Positions 30,444 to 41,671 of a stretch of DNA of 49,450 nt are shown here, piece after piece. Both the position numbers and the translations under genes were made by a program. A model generated the notes under the pieces. The model was not told the origin of the DNA and made no database searches. It worked only from the letters and a program-made list of their open reading frames with translations. The DNA is taken from positions 1 through 49,450 of the forward strand of contig JAIXWM010000123.1 of NCBI GenBank assembly GCA_027491255.1. The letters run 5' to 3'. Every line of letters starts with the position of its first letter. The first letter of the stretch is position 1. The stretch comes from Rubrivivax sp. GTDB lineage: Bacteria > Pseudomonadota > Gammaproteobacteria > Burkholderiales > Burkholderiaceae_C.

Positions 30444-30809
30444 CTATCGTGCCGGTTCGGACTGCTCGCGCGCCGCCAGCTTGCGCAGCGCGAACTCCTC
30501 CAGCCCCGACAGGCCCTCGCGCCGGCGCAACTCGGCCAGCACGTCGGCCGGGCGCAAGTCGTGCGCCGCCAGGACGATCATCGTGTGGAACCACAGGTCG
30601 GCGACCTCGGCAGTCAGCTTCGCCGCGTCGCCGTCCTTGCCCGCCATCACGACCTCGGTGGCTTCCTCGCCGACCTTCTTCAGCATCGCGTCGAGACCCT
30701 TGGCGAACAGGCGCGCGACATAGCTGCGCTCGGGGTCGCCGCCGCGGCGGGACTCGATCACGGCCGCGAGCCGGGCGAGCGTGTCGTCGGCGTTGGGGGT
30801 GTCCATCAT
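30444..30809 (-). CDS. hisE: Phosphoribosyl-ATP pyrophosphatase HisE
   Basis: The 121-residue all-alpha MazG-like enzyme for the second histidine step. The signatures are [34 protein letters not shown] and [20 protein letters not shown], which carry the Mg-binding Glu/Asp residues. Two ATGs in a row (30809, 30806) are possible starts. It begins two bases after the hisI stop, a tight operon. Confidence 0.95.
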   Translation of the reverse strand: MMDTPNADDTLARLAAVIESRRGGDPERSYVARLFAKGLDAMLKKVGEEATEVVMAGKDGDAAKLTAEVADLWFHTMIVLAAHDLRPADVLAELRRREGLSGLEEFALRKLAAREQSEPAR

Positions 30810-30811
30810 GT

Positions 30812-31246
30812 CTACTTGTAGATCCGCTCGGGGTCCTTCAAGACCGGGTCGACCGACGACCAGTCGCGGGCGCCGCCGACGGCAGGCTCCAGGCGCTGGA
30901 AGAAGCAGGAATGCCGCCCCGTGTGGCAGGCGATGCCGGGCTCGTGGCCGAGTTGCGTGACCTTCAGCAGCACGACGTCGGCATCGCAGTCCAGGCGGAT
31001 CTCGTGCACCTGCTGCACATGGCCTGATTCCTCACCCTTGCGCCACAGGCGCCGGCGCGAGCGGCTCCAGTAGACGGCCACGCCGCGCTCGGCCGTCTGC
31101 GCCAGCGCGTCGCGGTTCATCCAGGCCATCATCAGCACGTCGCCGCTGGCGGCCTCCTGGGCGATCGCCGGCACCAGGCCGTCGGCGTCCCAGCGCACCG
31201 CATCGAGCCAGGCGGCCGGGGTCGTGCAGTTGCCAGGGGTGTCCAT
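30812..31246 (-). CDS. hisI: Phosphoribosyl-AMP cyclohydrolase HisI
   Basis: The 144-residue enzyme for the third histidine step. ATG 31246 ([17 protein letters not shown]) is chosen; the frame runs further upstream only as a shadow of the NUDIX gene. The metal and catalytic motifs are [44 protein letters not shown] and [10 protein letters not shown]. hisI and hisE are separate, as is common in betaproteobacteria. A TAGACT box lies seven bases before the ATG, so it may also have a short-leader promoter. The rest of the his operon is not in the window. Confidence 0.94.
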   Translation of the reverse strand: MDTPGNCTTPAAWLDAVRWDADGLVPAIAQEAASGDVLMMAWMNRDALAQTAERGVAVYWSRSRRRLWRKGEESGHVQQVHEIRLDCDADVVLLKVTQLGHEPGIACHTGRHSCFFQRLEPAVGGARDWSSVDPVLKDPERIYK

Positions 31247-31256
31247 CGCCCGCAGT

Positions 31257-31760
31257 CTACCGGGCGGCCGATGGCGCGGGCGGCGCGGTGCCGGTGTGCG
31301 TGGGCCCGGCGTGTCCGCGCTCGGCCGCCAGCCAGGCGAGCACCGGCACCGTGCCCGGCAGCACCGGCGCGCTGCGCACGGGCAGGCTCTCCCAGGCCAT
31401 CTGCTGGCCCTCGCGCATCTCGAACTCGCCCAGCCACTGCCGCACGCGGCAGAAGTGCAGCCGCACCAGCGCGTGCGGGTAGTCGAACAGCTCCACCTTC
31501 CACAACTCGGCCGGCCCGATGGTGACGCCGATCTCCTCGTGCAACTCGCGCCGCAGCGCCTGCTCGACCGACTCCCCGGCCTCGAGCTTGCCGCCGGGGA
31601 ATTCCCAGTAGCCCGCATAGACCTTGCCCGGCGGGCGGCTCGTCAGCAGGAAGCGCTCGGCGGCGTCGATCAGGATGCCTACCGCAACATCCACCGGACG
31701 GCGCGGCGGCGCCGACGCTTCGCCCCCCGCACGGCGGGCGCCCCCCGGCTTCTCAGCCAT
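31257..31760 (-). CDS. NUDIX hydrolase, MutT-like
   Basis: A 167-residue nucleotide-diphosphate hydrolase of MutT type. The Nudix box is complete: [20 protein letters not shown] followed by IGV (GX5EX7REUXEEXGU). Beta strands [20 protein letters not shown] and the WEFPGG turn precede it. MutT cleans 8-oxo-dGTP; the true substrate here is not determined. It overlaps the end of the DUF815 gene by 8 bases, so it is likely translationally coupled, and ends 10 bases before hisI. Confidence 0.85.
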   Translation of the reverse strand: MAEKPGGARRAGGEASAPPRRPVDVAVGILIDAAERFLLTSRPPGKVYAGYWEFPGGKLEAGESVEQALRRELHEEIGVTIGPAELWKVELFDYPHALVRLHFCRVRQWLGEFEMREGQQMAWESLPVRSAPVLPGTVPVLAWLAAERGHAGPTHTGTAPPAPSAAR

Positions 31761-32631
31761 CTCGGCGCGCCGCCCAGTCGCGCGCGAACTGCTGCGCCAC
31801 CCGGCCCGAACGCGAGCCGCGCTCGAGGGCCCAGAGCAGCGCCTCGGCGCGCGCGGCGGCGATGGCCGCCTCGTCCAGCCCGAAGCTGCGCAGCCACTGC
31901 CCCACGATGGCCAGGTACTCGTCCTGGCTGAAGGGATAGAAGCTGATCCACAGCCCGAAGCGCTCGGACAGGGAGATCTTCTCCTCGACGACCTCGCCCG
32001 GGTGCACCTCGCCGTCCTCGGTGTGGCGGTAGCTGAGGTTCTCCTTCATGTACTCCGGCAGCAGGTGGCGCCGGTTGCTCGTCGCGTAGATCAGCACGTT
32101 GTCGCTGGACTGCGCCACCGAGCCGTCGAGGATGGATTTCAGCGCCTTGTAGCCGGGCTCGCCGTCCTCGAAGCTCAGGTCGTCACAGTAGACGATGAAG
32201 CGCTCTGGGCGCTCCGCGACCAGGTCGACCAGGTCGGGCAGGTCGACCAGGTCGGCCTTGTCGACCTCGATCAGGCGCAGTCCGCGGCCGCTGAATTCGT
32301 TCAGGCAGGCCTTGATCAGCGAGCTCTTGCCGGTGCCGCGCGCGCCTGTCAGCAGCACGTTGTTGGCGCCACGGCCGGCAACGAACTGCTCGGTGTTGCG
32401 CACGAGGCGCTCCTTCTGGCCGTCGATCTCCTGCAGGTCGGTCAGGCGGATGGGGGCCACGTGGCGCACCGGCTCGAGCACGCCGACGCTGCCGCGCCGA
32501 CGGTAGCGGAAGGCGACCGAGGCGCCCCAGTCGGGAGCCGTGGCCGGGTGCGGCAGCACGGCCTCCAGGCGCGCGAGCAGGCCCTCGGCGCGAGCGATCA
32601 GGGATTCGAAGGAGCTCGAGGCGACAGTCAT
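31753..32631 (-). CDS. DUF815-family AAA-type ATPase
   Basis: A 292-residue protein of the widespread DUF815 ATPase family, whose role is unknown. The P-loop is LLTGARGTGKSSLIKA (about residues 93-108), Walker B is RFIVYCDDLSF (about 138-149), and LIYATSNRRHLLPEYM resembles sensor 1. SERFGLWISFYPFSQDEYL closes the AAA core, followed by a C-terminal lid with an Arg finger-like GSRSGRVAQQFARDW. Its ATG overlaps the pdeM stop as ATGA, and it in turn overlaps the NUDIX gene. DUF815-NUDIX is a common betaproteobacterial pair. Confidence 0.85.
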   Translation of the reverse strand: MTVASSSFESLIARAEGLLARLEAVLPHPATAPDWGASVAFRYRRRGSVGVLEPVRHVAPIRLTDLQEIDGQKERLVRNTEQFVAGRGANNVLLTGARGTGKSSLIKACLNEFSGRGLRLIEVDKADLVDLPDLVDLVAERPERFIVYCDDLSFEDGEPGYKALKSILDGSVAQSSDNVLIYATSNRRHLLPEYMKENLSYRHTEDGEVHPGEVVEEKISLSERFGLWISFYPFSQDEYLAIVGQWLRSFGLDEAAIAAARAEALLWALERGSRSGRVAQQFARDWAARRDG

Positions 32632-33305
32632 GACGGAAGTGTAAGGACGGGGCGGACTGCGTCGCCCGCGACCACGAACACACGGTCCGATGGCGCAGGC
32701 CGTACCAAGTGCAGGCCGGTGAAGTCGCCGAAGGCGGGCAGCACGCCGAACCCGGCACCGAAGTGGAAGCAGGGCAGCCGCAGCCGGTCAGCCCCGCGCC
32801 CGAGCACGATGCCCGGGTGCAGGTGCCCGCCGATGGCGCAGGCCCCAGGCACGGGCCGCGCCTCGTGACACAGCGCCAGGGCGCCCAGCGGCCAGGGCTC
32901 CTCGACCACCTCCACGCCCCAGTCGGGCGGCGGAGGGCCGGCAGCGCGGTCGTGGTTGCCCCGCACCAGCGTCAGACCGAGCCGGGGCCGGCCGCGGCGC
33001 CAGGCATGCACCGCGTGCGCCGCGGCCCCGTCCCGCGCCGCCCTGGCGTGCAACAGGTCGCCGAGGAAGACGATCTGCTGCGCCCCGGTGGTCTCGAGCA
33101 GGACGTCCAGCCGGGCCAGGTTGTCGGCAGTCGTCGCCTCGGGCACCGGCACGCCCAGCCGCCGGAAGGCCTGGGCCTTGCCGAAGTGGGCGTCGGCCAC
33201 GAGCAACGCGCCGGCGTCGACGGCGAAGGCGGCGCGCTGCGGCAGCAGCCACAGCACGCCGCCGCCTGCCGTCACGACCGCGGCGCCGGGCGGGGGCGGT
33301 CTCAA
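32628..33305 (-). CDS. pdeM: PdeM-like calcineurin-family phosphoesterase
   Basis: A 225-residue phosphoesterase of the ligase-associated DNA-damage-response endonuclease group (PdeM). Motifs in order are LWLLPQRAAF, LLVADAHFGKAQAFR, IVFLGDLLHAR, LVRGNHDRAAG, LALCHEARPV and GGHLHPGI, with all metal ligands present. The start is uncertain: TTG 33305 overlaps the slmA stop as TTGA, and GTG 33275 is also possible; no ATG exists before the domain. In many bacteria PdeM sits with LigB-type ligase, an exonuclease and an Lhr helicase. None of them is here, so the DNA-repair role is by family only. Confidence 0.75.
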   Translation of the reverse strand: MRPPPPGAAVVTAGGGVLWLLPQRAAFAVDAGALLVADAHFGKAQAFRRLGVPVPEATTADNLARLDVLLETTGAQQIVFLGDLLHARAARDGAAAHAVHAWRRGRPRLGLTLVRGNHDRAAGPPPPDWGVEVVEEPWPLGALALCHEARPVPGACAIGGHLHPGIVLGRGADRLRLPCFHFGAGFGVLPAFGDFTGLHLVRPAPSDRVFVVAGDAVRPVLTLPS

Positions 33306-33988
33306 GCGGCCAGCCGCAGCAGCGCGAGCTCGAGGTGCTCCAGCGGCGAACGCCGGAAGCCCGAGCGCGCGTAGCGCTGCAGCCGCCCCGCGACAAAGCT
33401 CACCAGCGCCGACGCCGCGGCTGCCGCATCGGCGTTGGGCGCAGGCGACCCCGCCGCCTGCGCCGCGGGCCGCAGGCACTGGCGCAACTGCGACTCCACG
33501 CGGTCGAAGAACTGGTTCATGCGCTCGCCCAGGCGTTCGTGCTCGAGCACGAGCGCGTCGCCCACCATGACGCGGGTCATCCCGGGGTTGGCGGCCCCGA
33601 ACTGCAGCACCGCTTCGCAGATGCGCCGCGCCTGCTGCACGCCGTCGGCCTCCCGCTCGACGATCTGGTCGGCGAGCGTGAAGATGCTGCTCTCGATGAA
33701 ATCGATCAGGCCCTCGAACATCTGGGCCTTGCTGGCGAAGTGCCGGTACAGCGCCGCCTCGCTCACCTCCAGGCGCGCCGCCAGCGCCGCGGTGGTGACG
33801 CGCTCGGCGCCGGGCTGCTCCAGCATCGACGCCAGGGTCTGCAGGATCTGGATGCGGCGCTCGCCGGGCCGGGGGCGCTTGCGCGCAACGCCGGGGCTGC
33901 GACCCTGCCCTGCCGCCGGCACAGCGGCCGCCGCGCTGGCAGGGCCCGCGCGGGTGGCTTCGTCGTCGGACGGATCGGGCGAGGCCAT
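33302..33988 (-). CDS. slmA: TetR-family nucleoid occlusion factor SlmA-like
   Basis: A 228-residue TetR-fold regulator. The start at 33988 (MASPDPSDDEATRAG) precedes an Ala/Pro-rich arm. The HTH is VTTAALAARLEVSEAALYRHFAS followed by KAQMFEGLIDFIESSIF, both SlmA-like. SlmA binds DNA and blocks FtsZ ring assembly over the chromosome. The SlmA assignment fits the C-terminal length and the argB-HAD-slmA context known in Burkholderiales. DNA sites were not looked for. It is coupled to pdeM by a four-base overlap. Confidence 0.8.
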   Translation of the reverse strand: MASPDPSDDEATRAGPASAAAAVPAAGQGRSPGVARKRPRPGERRIQILQTLASMLEQPGAERVTTAALAARLEVSEAALYRHFASKAQMFEGLIDFIESSIFTLADQIVEREADGVQQARRICEAVLQFGAANPGMTRVMVGDALVLEHERLGERMNQFFDRVESQLRQCLRPAAQAAGSPAPNADAAAAASALVSFVAGRLQRYARSGFRRSPLEHLELALLRLAA

Positions 33989-34273
33989 GCGGCGCGTCAG
34001 GGACAGGTGGGGATGGGGAATGCCGATCGATTCTTGCACAGGCCCTGGCGGGGCCAGGGGCATGGAAAACACCGAAGCCGCAGCCACCGCGCGGGCTGCC
34101 GGCTCAGAGCCTGAGAGTTTTTCCGCCGTGCCCGAAAGGCGCGTCCAAACGCCCTGGATCGAGGCGCAAACCGCAGCCATGGTCCGGGCCATGGCGAGGG
34201 ATTGCAACGAAGAGCCAGGGTGTTTGGGCGTGCAAGGCGGGCATGGGGGAAGGACTCTCAGCCTCTCAGCCCC
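33989..34273. other. Intergenic region before slmA with repeated CTCTCAG-type elements
   Basis: No coding sequence stands out in these 285 bases. Close to the left there is CTCAG-AGC-CTGAG followed by AGTTTTT (about 34104-34123, plus strand), which could form a small hairpin with a T run. At 34255-34278 there are several CTCTCAG/CTCAG copies complementary to the first element. The layout faintly recalls a glycine-riboswitch outline, but the CCGAAGG core is missing and no glycine gene follows. I leave it undefined. Confidence 0.3.
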
Positions 34274-34978
34274 TCAGCGCAGGGCGCGCAGATTCCTCAG
34301 TTCACGCAGCCGTGCGATGCGGCGGTCCACGTAGGCCGGACGGCCCGCCAGGCGCTTGGGCGCCATGCGCCCAGCCGCCACGGCGGCGCGCACCCAGCGC
34401 TGCATCCACACCGTGCGCATGCCGATGCGGCGCGCGGCCTTCTGGTGCTCCAGCGTGTCCTCCACCAGGATGCAGTGCGATGGCGGCACGCGCAGCCGTG
34501 CCGCGGTGCGGCGCAGCATGCGCGCATCGGGCTTGGGCCGCCAGTGGCCGAACATGCGCATGTCCTCGATCGAGAAGATGTGGTCGAACAGGTGCGCGAT
34601 GCCGAGCACGCCGAGCACGCGGGCGGTGTAGGCCGCCGGCGCGTTGGTCAGGATGCAGCGCCGCCCGGGCAGGCGCTGCAGCACCGCCAGGTCATGTCCA
34701 TGACCGCGCACGCGCTGCTCCAGACCGGGCAGCAGGTGCGTGTGGTGCAGGAAGTGATGCGGCTTGACGCCGTGGTGGCGGATCAGCCCGAGCAGGGTGG
34801 CGCCGTAGCGCAGCCAGTAGCGGCGCCGCAGCGCGCTGGCCTCCTCCTCGGTGAGGCCGAGTTCGCGCTCGATGTACTCGCCCATCGAGCGGTGAAGGTG
34901 GCCGAAGGCGGCGCTCGACGCGTCGTGCAGCGTGTTGTCGAGATCGAAGAGCCACACCGGGTGGCGGGCGGGCCTCAC
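34274..34978 (-). CDS. HAD-family pyrimidine 5'-nucleotidase-like phosphatase
   Basis: A 234-residue HAD-superfamily hydrolase, SDT1/Phm8-like. Motif I is WLFDLDNTLHDASS, motif II is CILTNAPAAYT, motif III/IV is WRPKPDARM followed by CILVEDTLEHQKAARRIGM. The cap insert HLHRSMGEYIERELGLTEEE and RYWLRYGATLLGLIRHHG match the pyrimidine 5'-nucleotidase group. It follows argB by 19 bases and precedes slmA, the usual neighbourhood. Substrate not shown. Confidence 0.88.
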   Translation of the reverse strand: MRPARHPVWLFDLDNTLHDASSAAFGHLHRSMGEYIERELGLTEEEASALRRRYWLRYGATLLGLIRHHGVKPHHFLHHTHLLPGLEQRVRGHGHDLAVLQRLPGRRCILTNAPAAYTARVLGVLGIAHLFDHIFSIEDMRMFGHWRPKPDARMLRRTAARLRVPPSHCILVEDTLEHQKAARRIGMRTVWMQRWVRAAVAAGRMAPKRLAGRPAYVDRRIARLRELRNLRALR

Positions 34979-34997
34979 GGCGGCGCTGCGGGCGCGT

Positions 34998-35969
<972 letters not shown>

Positions 35970-35976
35970 TCAGCCC

Positions 35977-35982
35977 ATTGTA
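35977..35982 (-). promoter_or_regulatory. Possible -10 box upstream of argB
   Basis: TACAAT on the minus strand lies 74 bases upstream of the argB start. This leaves a leader of about 65 bases. No -35 box is obvious. Confidence 0.35.
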
Positions 35983-36027
35983 GGAAGGGCCTGCGCGGGG
36001 GCGCAGCGCGCGCCCAGCAGCCGATGC

Positions 36028-37539
36028 TCATGCCCCCAGGTAGCGCCGCTCCAGGTGCGCGCGCAGGTGCGCCGGGTTCAGCGGCTCGCCACTGGCACGC
36101 CGCACCAGTTCGTCCGTGCGCCAGCGGCTGCCCTGGCTCCAGATGCGCTCGCGCAGCCAGTCGAAGACCGGTTGCAGCTCACCCGCCGCGATGCGTGCGT
36201 CCAGCTCAGGCAGCTCGCGCCGCATCGCGGCGAACCACTGCGCCGCGTACATCGCGCCCAGGGTGTAGCAGGGGAAGTAGCCGAACAGGCCCTCGGGCCA
36301 GTGCACGTCCTGCAGCGGCCCGTCGCGGAAGTTGCCGCGCGTGTCCAGACCGAGCAAGGCCTGCATCTTCGCGTCCCACAGCGCCGGGACGTCCTCGGGC
36401 TCGATCTGGCCCTCGATCAGCGCGCGCTCGATCTCGTAGCGCAGGATGATGTGCGCCGGGTAGGTCACCTCGTCGGCGTCGACGCGGATGAGCCCGGGCT
36501 TGACGCGCGTCATCAGCCGCGCCAGGTTGGCCGGCTCGAAGGCCGGCTGCGGGCCGAAGGCGGCGCTGACCAGGGGCGCAAGGCGCGCGACGAAGCCAGG
36601 GTGGCCGCCGAGCTGCATCTCGAAGGCCAGCGACTGGCTCTCGTGGATCGCCATCGAGCGCGCCTGCGCCAACGGCTGCCCCAGCCAGGGACGCGGCAGG
36701 TTCTGCTCGTAGCGGCCATGGCCGGTCTCGTGGACCGTGCCCATCAGGCTGCCCAGGAATTCGTCGTCACGGAAGCGCGTGGTCATGCGCACGTCCTCGG
36801 GCACACCGCCGCAGAAGGGATGGGTGCTGACGTCCAGGCGGCCGGCGTCGAAGTCGAAGCCGAGCAGTTGCATCACCTGCTCACACAAGCGGCGCTGCGC
36901 GTCCACGGCGAAGGGCCCCGCCGGCTCGAGCGGCGGCGCTGCCGCATCGCGCGCGCGCTGATGCTCGAGCGCACGCGCGATCAGGCCGGGCAGCCACTGG
37001 CGCAGCTCGCCGAACAGGCGGTCCACCGTGGCGCTGCGCATGCCGGGCTCGAAGCGGTCCATCAGCGCATCGTAGGGTGACAGCCCGCTCTGTGCCGCCA
37101 GCAGCACCGCCTCTTCGCGCGCCACCGCCAGCACCTCGCGGAAGTTGACGAGGAAGCCGGCCCAGTCGTTGGCCGGGCGCTGCTGCCGCCAGGCGTGCTC
37201 GCAACGCGCGGTGGCAAGCTGGCGCCGCTGCACCAGCGCCGCCGGCAAGGCCGTGGCCAGGCGCCATTCGCGCTCGGTCTCGGCCAAGTTGGCACGCTGT
37301 GCGGCGTCGAGCGGCTCGTCGCCGGCGCGGGCGAAGACGTCCGCCAGGGTCGGGTCGGTGCGCAGGCCGTGCATCAGCTCGGCGAGCTCGGCCTGCGCCG
37401 CGGCGCGGGCCTCGTTGCCCTTGGGCGGCATGTTCGCCGCCTGGTCCCAGCCGGCGATGGCCGCGAGGTGGCCGAGGCGGTGCAGCCGCAGGTTCAGCGC
37501 GTGCAGGTGGTCGTAGGCGGGGGTGGCGGAGGTTGGCAT
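36028..37539 (-). CDS. M32-family metallocarboxypeptidase (Taq/BsuCP type)
   Basis: A 503-residue zinc carboxypeptidase. The active-site motif HETGHG (TVHETGHGRYEQNLPRP) is intact, preceded by FCGGVPEDVRMTTRF and followed by HESQSLAFEMQLGGHPGF. DEVTYPAHIILRYEIERALI and the C-terminal GYFPCYTLGAMYAAQWFAAM are M32 signatures; length is standard. The enzyme trims C-terminal residues from peptides in the cytoplasm. It stands alone between argB and the yqaA-like gene, both on the same strand, with about 120 empty bases before argB. Confidence 0.93.
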   Translation of the reverse strand: MPTSATPAYDHLHALNLRLHRLGHLAAIAGWDQAANMPPKGNEARAAAQAELAELMHGLRTDPTLADVFARAGDEPLDAAQRANLAETEREWRLATALPAALVQRRQLATARCEHAWRQQRPANDWAGFLVNFREVLAVAREEAVLLAAQSGLSPYDALMDRFEPGMRSATVDRLFGELRQWLPGLIARALEHQRARDAAAPPLEPAGPFAVDAQRRLCEQVMQLLGFDFDAGRLDVSTHPFCGGVPEDVRMTTRFRDDEFLGSLMGTVHETGHGRYEQNLPRPWLGQPLAQARSMAIHESQSLAFEMQLGGHPGFVARLAPLVSAAFGPQPAFEPANLARLMTRVKPGLIRVDADEVTYPAHIILRYEIERALIEGQIEPEDVPALWDAKMQALLGLDTRGNFRDGPLQDVHWPEGLFGYFPCYTLGAMYAAQWFAAMRRELPELDARIAAGELQPVFDWLRERIWSQGSRWRTDELVRRASGEPLNPAHLRAHLERRYLGA

Positions 37540-37581
37540 GGGTCGTGACGAGCGTGTCGAGGCCGGGCACCCGGGTGAACT

Positions 37582-38070
37582 TCAGCCGCCCCAGCGTCCA
37601 GGAAAGATCCAGAGCAAGGCCACCGTCATGGTGACGTAGCGCGCGAACTTGCCGATGGCCATGTAGGCCACGCAGGGCCAGAACGGCAGACGCAGCCAGC
37701 CCGCCACCGCGCACAGCGGGTCACCGACCACGGGCAGCCAGCTCAGCAGGCAGGCCTTGGCGCCGAAGCGCTGCAGCCAGGCCAGCGCGCGCAGCTCGTG
37801 GGGCTTGCGGTGGGCCACCTTCTCGTAGGCGCGCTCGGCGCCCCAGCCCATCCACCAGGAGATCGCCCCGCCCAGGGTGTTGCCCGCCGTGGCCACCAGC
37901 ACCGCGGGCCAGAACAGCTCAGGATTGAGCTTGACCAGGCCGAAGACCGCCGGCTCGCTGCCCATCGGCAGCAGCGTGGCCGACAGCGTGGCCACGAGGA
38001 ACACCGTGCTCAGGCCGAATTGCGGCAGCGACAGCGTCTCGAGCAGGGTGTGCAGCCAGGCCTCCATCAT
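37582..38070 (-). CDS. YqaA-family membrane protein (DedA/SNARE-associated-like)
   Basis: A 162-residue polytopic membrane protein. The pattern FGLSTVFLVATLSATLLPMGSEP, ATAGNTLGGAISWWMG and CLLSWLPVVGDPLCAVAGWL is typical of YqaA, a short relative of DedA flippases. Function unknown, possibly lipid or ion homeostasis. A TATGAT hexamer eight bases before the ATG suggests a short-leader promoter. The gene diverges from dusB. Confidence 0.8.
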   Translation of the reverse strand: MMEAWLHTLLETLSLPQFGLSTVFLVATLSATLLPMGSEPAVFGLVKLNPELFWPAVLVATAGNTLGGAISWWMGWGAERAYEKVAHRKPHELRALAWLQRFGAKACLLSWLPVVGDPLCAVAGWLRLPFWPCVAYMAIGKFARYVTMTVALLWIFPGRWGG

Positions 38071-38117
38071 CGACAGACATCATAGAAGGCGCGCGCTGTC
38101 CCGCCAGGGGCGCTGGC

Positions 38118-38123
38118 TATACT
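38118..38123 (+). promoter_or_regulatory. -10 box of the dusB-fis-purH operon
   Basis: TATACT lies 52 bases before the dusB ATG. The -35 region is not clear. The divergent yqaA-like gene has its own TATGAT about 35 bases away on the other strand. Confidence 0.45.
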
Positions 38124-38175
38124 CGCCGTCCGCTTTCGGGCTGCTTTCCTGCCCGCCACATCCCCCTGCACTGCC

Positions 38176-39204
38176 ATGCGTCTCGGCCCTCTCGAGCTGC
38201 CGAACAGGCTCTTCGTCGCCCCGATGGCCGGCGTCACCGACCGGCCCTTCCGCGTGCTGTGCAAGCGCCTGGGCGCCGGCTACGCCGTGAGCGAGATGGT
38301 CACGTCGCGGCGCGAGCTGTGGACGAGCCTGAAGACCTCGCGCCGCGCCAACCACGACGGCGAGCCCGCCCCGATCGCAGTGCAGATCGCAGGCGTCGAC
38401 CCCGCCGAGATGGCCGACGCCGCAAGGTACAACGTCGACCGCGGCGCGCAGGTGATCGACATCAACATGGGCTGCCCGGCGAAGAAGGTGTGCAAGGTCT
38501 GGGCCGGCTCGGCGCTGATGAGCCGCCCGCCGCTGGCGCTGCGCATCGTCGAGGCCGTGGTCGAGGCCTGCGTACCGCTGGGCGTGCCGGTGACGCTGAA
38601 GATGCGCACCGGCGCCTGCGCGGCGCAGCGCAACGCCGTGGAGCTGGCGCGCGGCGCCGAGTCTGCGGGCGTGGCCATGGTCACGGTGCACGGCCGCACG
38701 CGCGAGCAGGGCTACACCGGCCAGGCCGAGTACGAGACGATCGCTGCGGTCAAGGCGGCGCTGCGGGTGCCGGTGGTGGCCAACGGCGACATCGACTCCC
38801 CGCGCAAGGCGCTCGAGGTGCTGCGGCTGACCGGGGCCGATGCGCTGATGATCGGGCGCGCCGCGCAGGGCCGGCCGTGGATCTTCCGCGAGATCGCGCA
38901 CTTCCTCGCCACCGGGCAGGAACTGCCCGCGCCGCCCACGCAGGACGTCAAGCGCTGGCTCGTGGAGCACCTGCACGACCACTACGTGCTGCATGGTGAG
39001 GACGCCGGCGTGCGCAGCGCGCGCAAGCACATCGGCTGGGCCGTGCGCGCACTGCCCGGCGGCGAGGCCTTCCGCGCGGCGATGAACACGCTGGACGACT
39101 GCGCGGCGCAGTTGCGCGCCGTCTCGACCTTCTTCGACGAACTGGCCGTCGCGCACCCGCTGCTGCCGGCTGCCAACGAGCCGCTGCTCGCGCAACGCGC
39201 TTGA
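38176..39204 (+). CDS. dusB: tRNA-dihydrouridine synthase DusB
   Basis: A 342-residue FMN-dependent enzyme reducing uridine to dihydrouridine in tRNA. Motifs: LFVAPMAGVTDRPFRVLCK, AVQIAGVDPAEMADAARYN, DINMGCPAKKVCKVWAGSAL with the catalytic Cys, VTLKMRTGACAAQRN, VTVHGRTREQGYTGQAEYE, VVANGDIDSPRKALEVL and MIGRAAQGRPWIFREI. This is followed by a C-terminal helical RNA-binding domain (GVRSARKHIGWAVRALP). The dusB-fis order is a conserved proteobacterial operon. Confidence 0.96.
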   Translation: MRLGPLELPNRLFVAPMAGVTDRPFRVLCKRLGAGYAVSEMVTSRRELWTSLKTSRRANHDGEPAPIAVQIAGVDPAEMADAARYNVDRGAQVIDINMGCPAKKVCKVWAGSALMSRPPLALRIVEAVVEACVPLGVPVTLKMRTGACAAQRNAVELARGAESAGVAMVTVHGRTREQGYTGQAEYETIAAVKAALRVPVVANGDIDSPRKALEVLRLTGADALMIGRAAQGRPWIFREIAHFLATGQELPAPPTQDVKRWLVEHLHDHYVLHGEDAGVRSARKHIGWAVRALPGGEAFRAAMNTLDDCAAQLRAVSTFFDELAVAHPLLPAANEPLLAQRA

Positions 39205-39220
39205 ACCAGGACCCTGCATC

Positions 39221-39453
39221 ATGAGCCGCCAGGACATCGACACCTGTGTGCGCCGCGCGCTGCAACAGTACTTCACCGACCTCGGTCGCGAGGAGCCACG
39301 CGAGCTGCTCACGCTCATCCTCGGCGCCGCGGAGAAGCCGCTGCTCGAGGAAGTGCTCGCCCGCGCCGAGGGCAACCAGAGCCGGGCCGCGCAGTGGCTG
39401 GGCATCAACCGCAACACGCTGCGGCGCAAGCTGACCGAGCACGGGATCGCCCC

Positions 39454-39457
<4 letters not shown>
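39221..39457 (+). CDS. fis: DNA-binding protein Fis
   Basis: A 78-residue Fis-type nucleoid protein: N-terminal dimer helices ([20 protein letters not shown]) and the C-terminal HTH ([20 protein letters not shown] followed by TLRRKL). This is the short betaproteobacterial form without the long invertase-interacting N-terminal arm. It lies 17 bases after dusB and its TGA overlaps the purH start as ATGA, so purH is translationally coupled. Confidence 0.94.
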
Positions 39458-41037
<1,580 letters not shown>

Positions 41038-41091
41038 GAAGTTCCGAGTCGACCCTCTTCAGCCGCGGCGGCGCTGAACGACCAGCCCACG

Positions 41092-41649
41092 ATGACTGCC
41101 ACGCGCATCCTCGGCATCGACCCCGGCCTGCAGAAGACCGGCTTCGGCGTCGTCGATGCCGAGGGCACGCGCCTGGCCTACGTGGCCAGCGGCACCATCA
41201 GCACGCTGGAGGCCGCGCGCGGCGACCTGCCGGCGCGGCTGAAGATCATCTTCGAAGGCGTGCGCGAGGTCGTCGAGCGCTACACGCCGCAGTGCGCCGC
41301 GGCCGAGATCGTCTTTGTCAACGTCAACCCGCAGAGCACGCTGCTGCTGGGGCAGGCGCGCGGCGCCGCGCTCGCCGCCCTCGTCTCGGCCGGACTGCCG
41401 GTGGCCGAGTACACCGCCCTGCAGATGAAGAAGGCCATCGTCGGCCACGGGCTGGCGGCCAAGTCTCAGGTGCAGGAGATGGTGCGCCGTCTGCTGGCCC
41501 TGCCCGCGCTGCCCGGCAAGGACGCGGCCGACGCGCTGGGCCTGGCGATCTCGCACGCCCATGCCGCCCGCACCTTCGATGCACTGGCGCAGGCCGGGTC
41601 GCTGCAGCGGCGCCAACACGCGCAGTACCGGGGCGGGCGGACGTACTGA
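41092..41649 (+). CDS. ruvC: Holliday junction resolvase RuvC
   Basis: A 185-residue RNase-H-fold endonuclease that cuts Holliday junctions. The first acidic residue is in [18 protein letters not shown], the Glu in [20 protein letters not shown], and the last two acids in [15 protein letters not shown]; all are present. [21 protein letters not shown] is family-typical. ruvA and ruvB normally follow in Burkholderiales, but here the DNA changes character immediately after the stop. Confidence 0.96.
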   Translation: MTATRILGIDPGLQKTGFGVVDAEGTRLAYVASGTISTLEAARGDLPARLKIIFEGVREVVERYTPQCAAAEIVFVNVNPQSTLLLGQARGAALAALVSAGLPVAEYTALQMKKAIVGHGLAAKSQVQEMVRRLLALPALPGKDAADALGLAISHAHAARTFDALAQAGSLQRRQHAQYRGGRTY

Positions 41650-41671
41650 CCGCCCCCGCTTCGGCACGGCG

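Noticed and set aside
33989..34280. Glycine riboswitch
   Set aside because: CTCTCAGG-like pieces are present, but the conserved CCGAAGG core and spacing are not, and no glycine-related gene follows on either strand.
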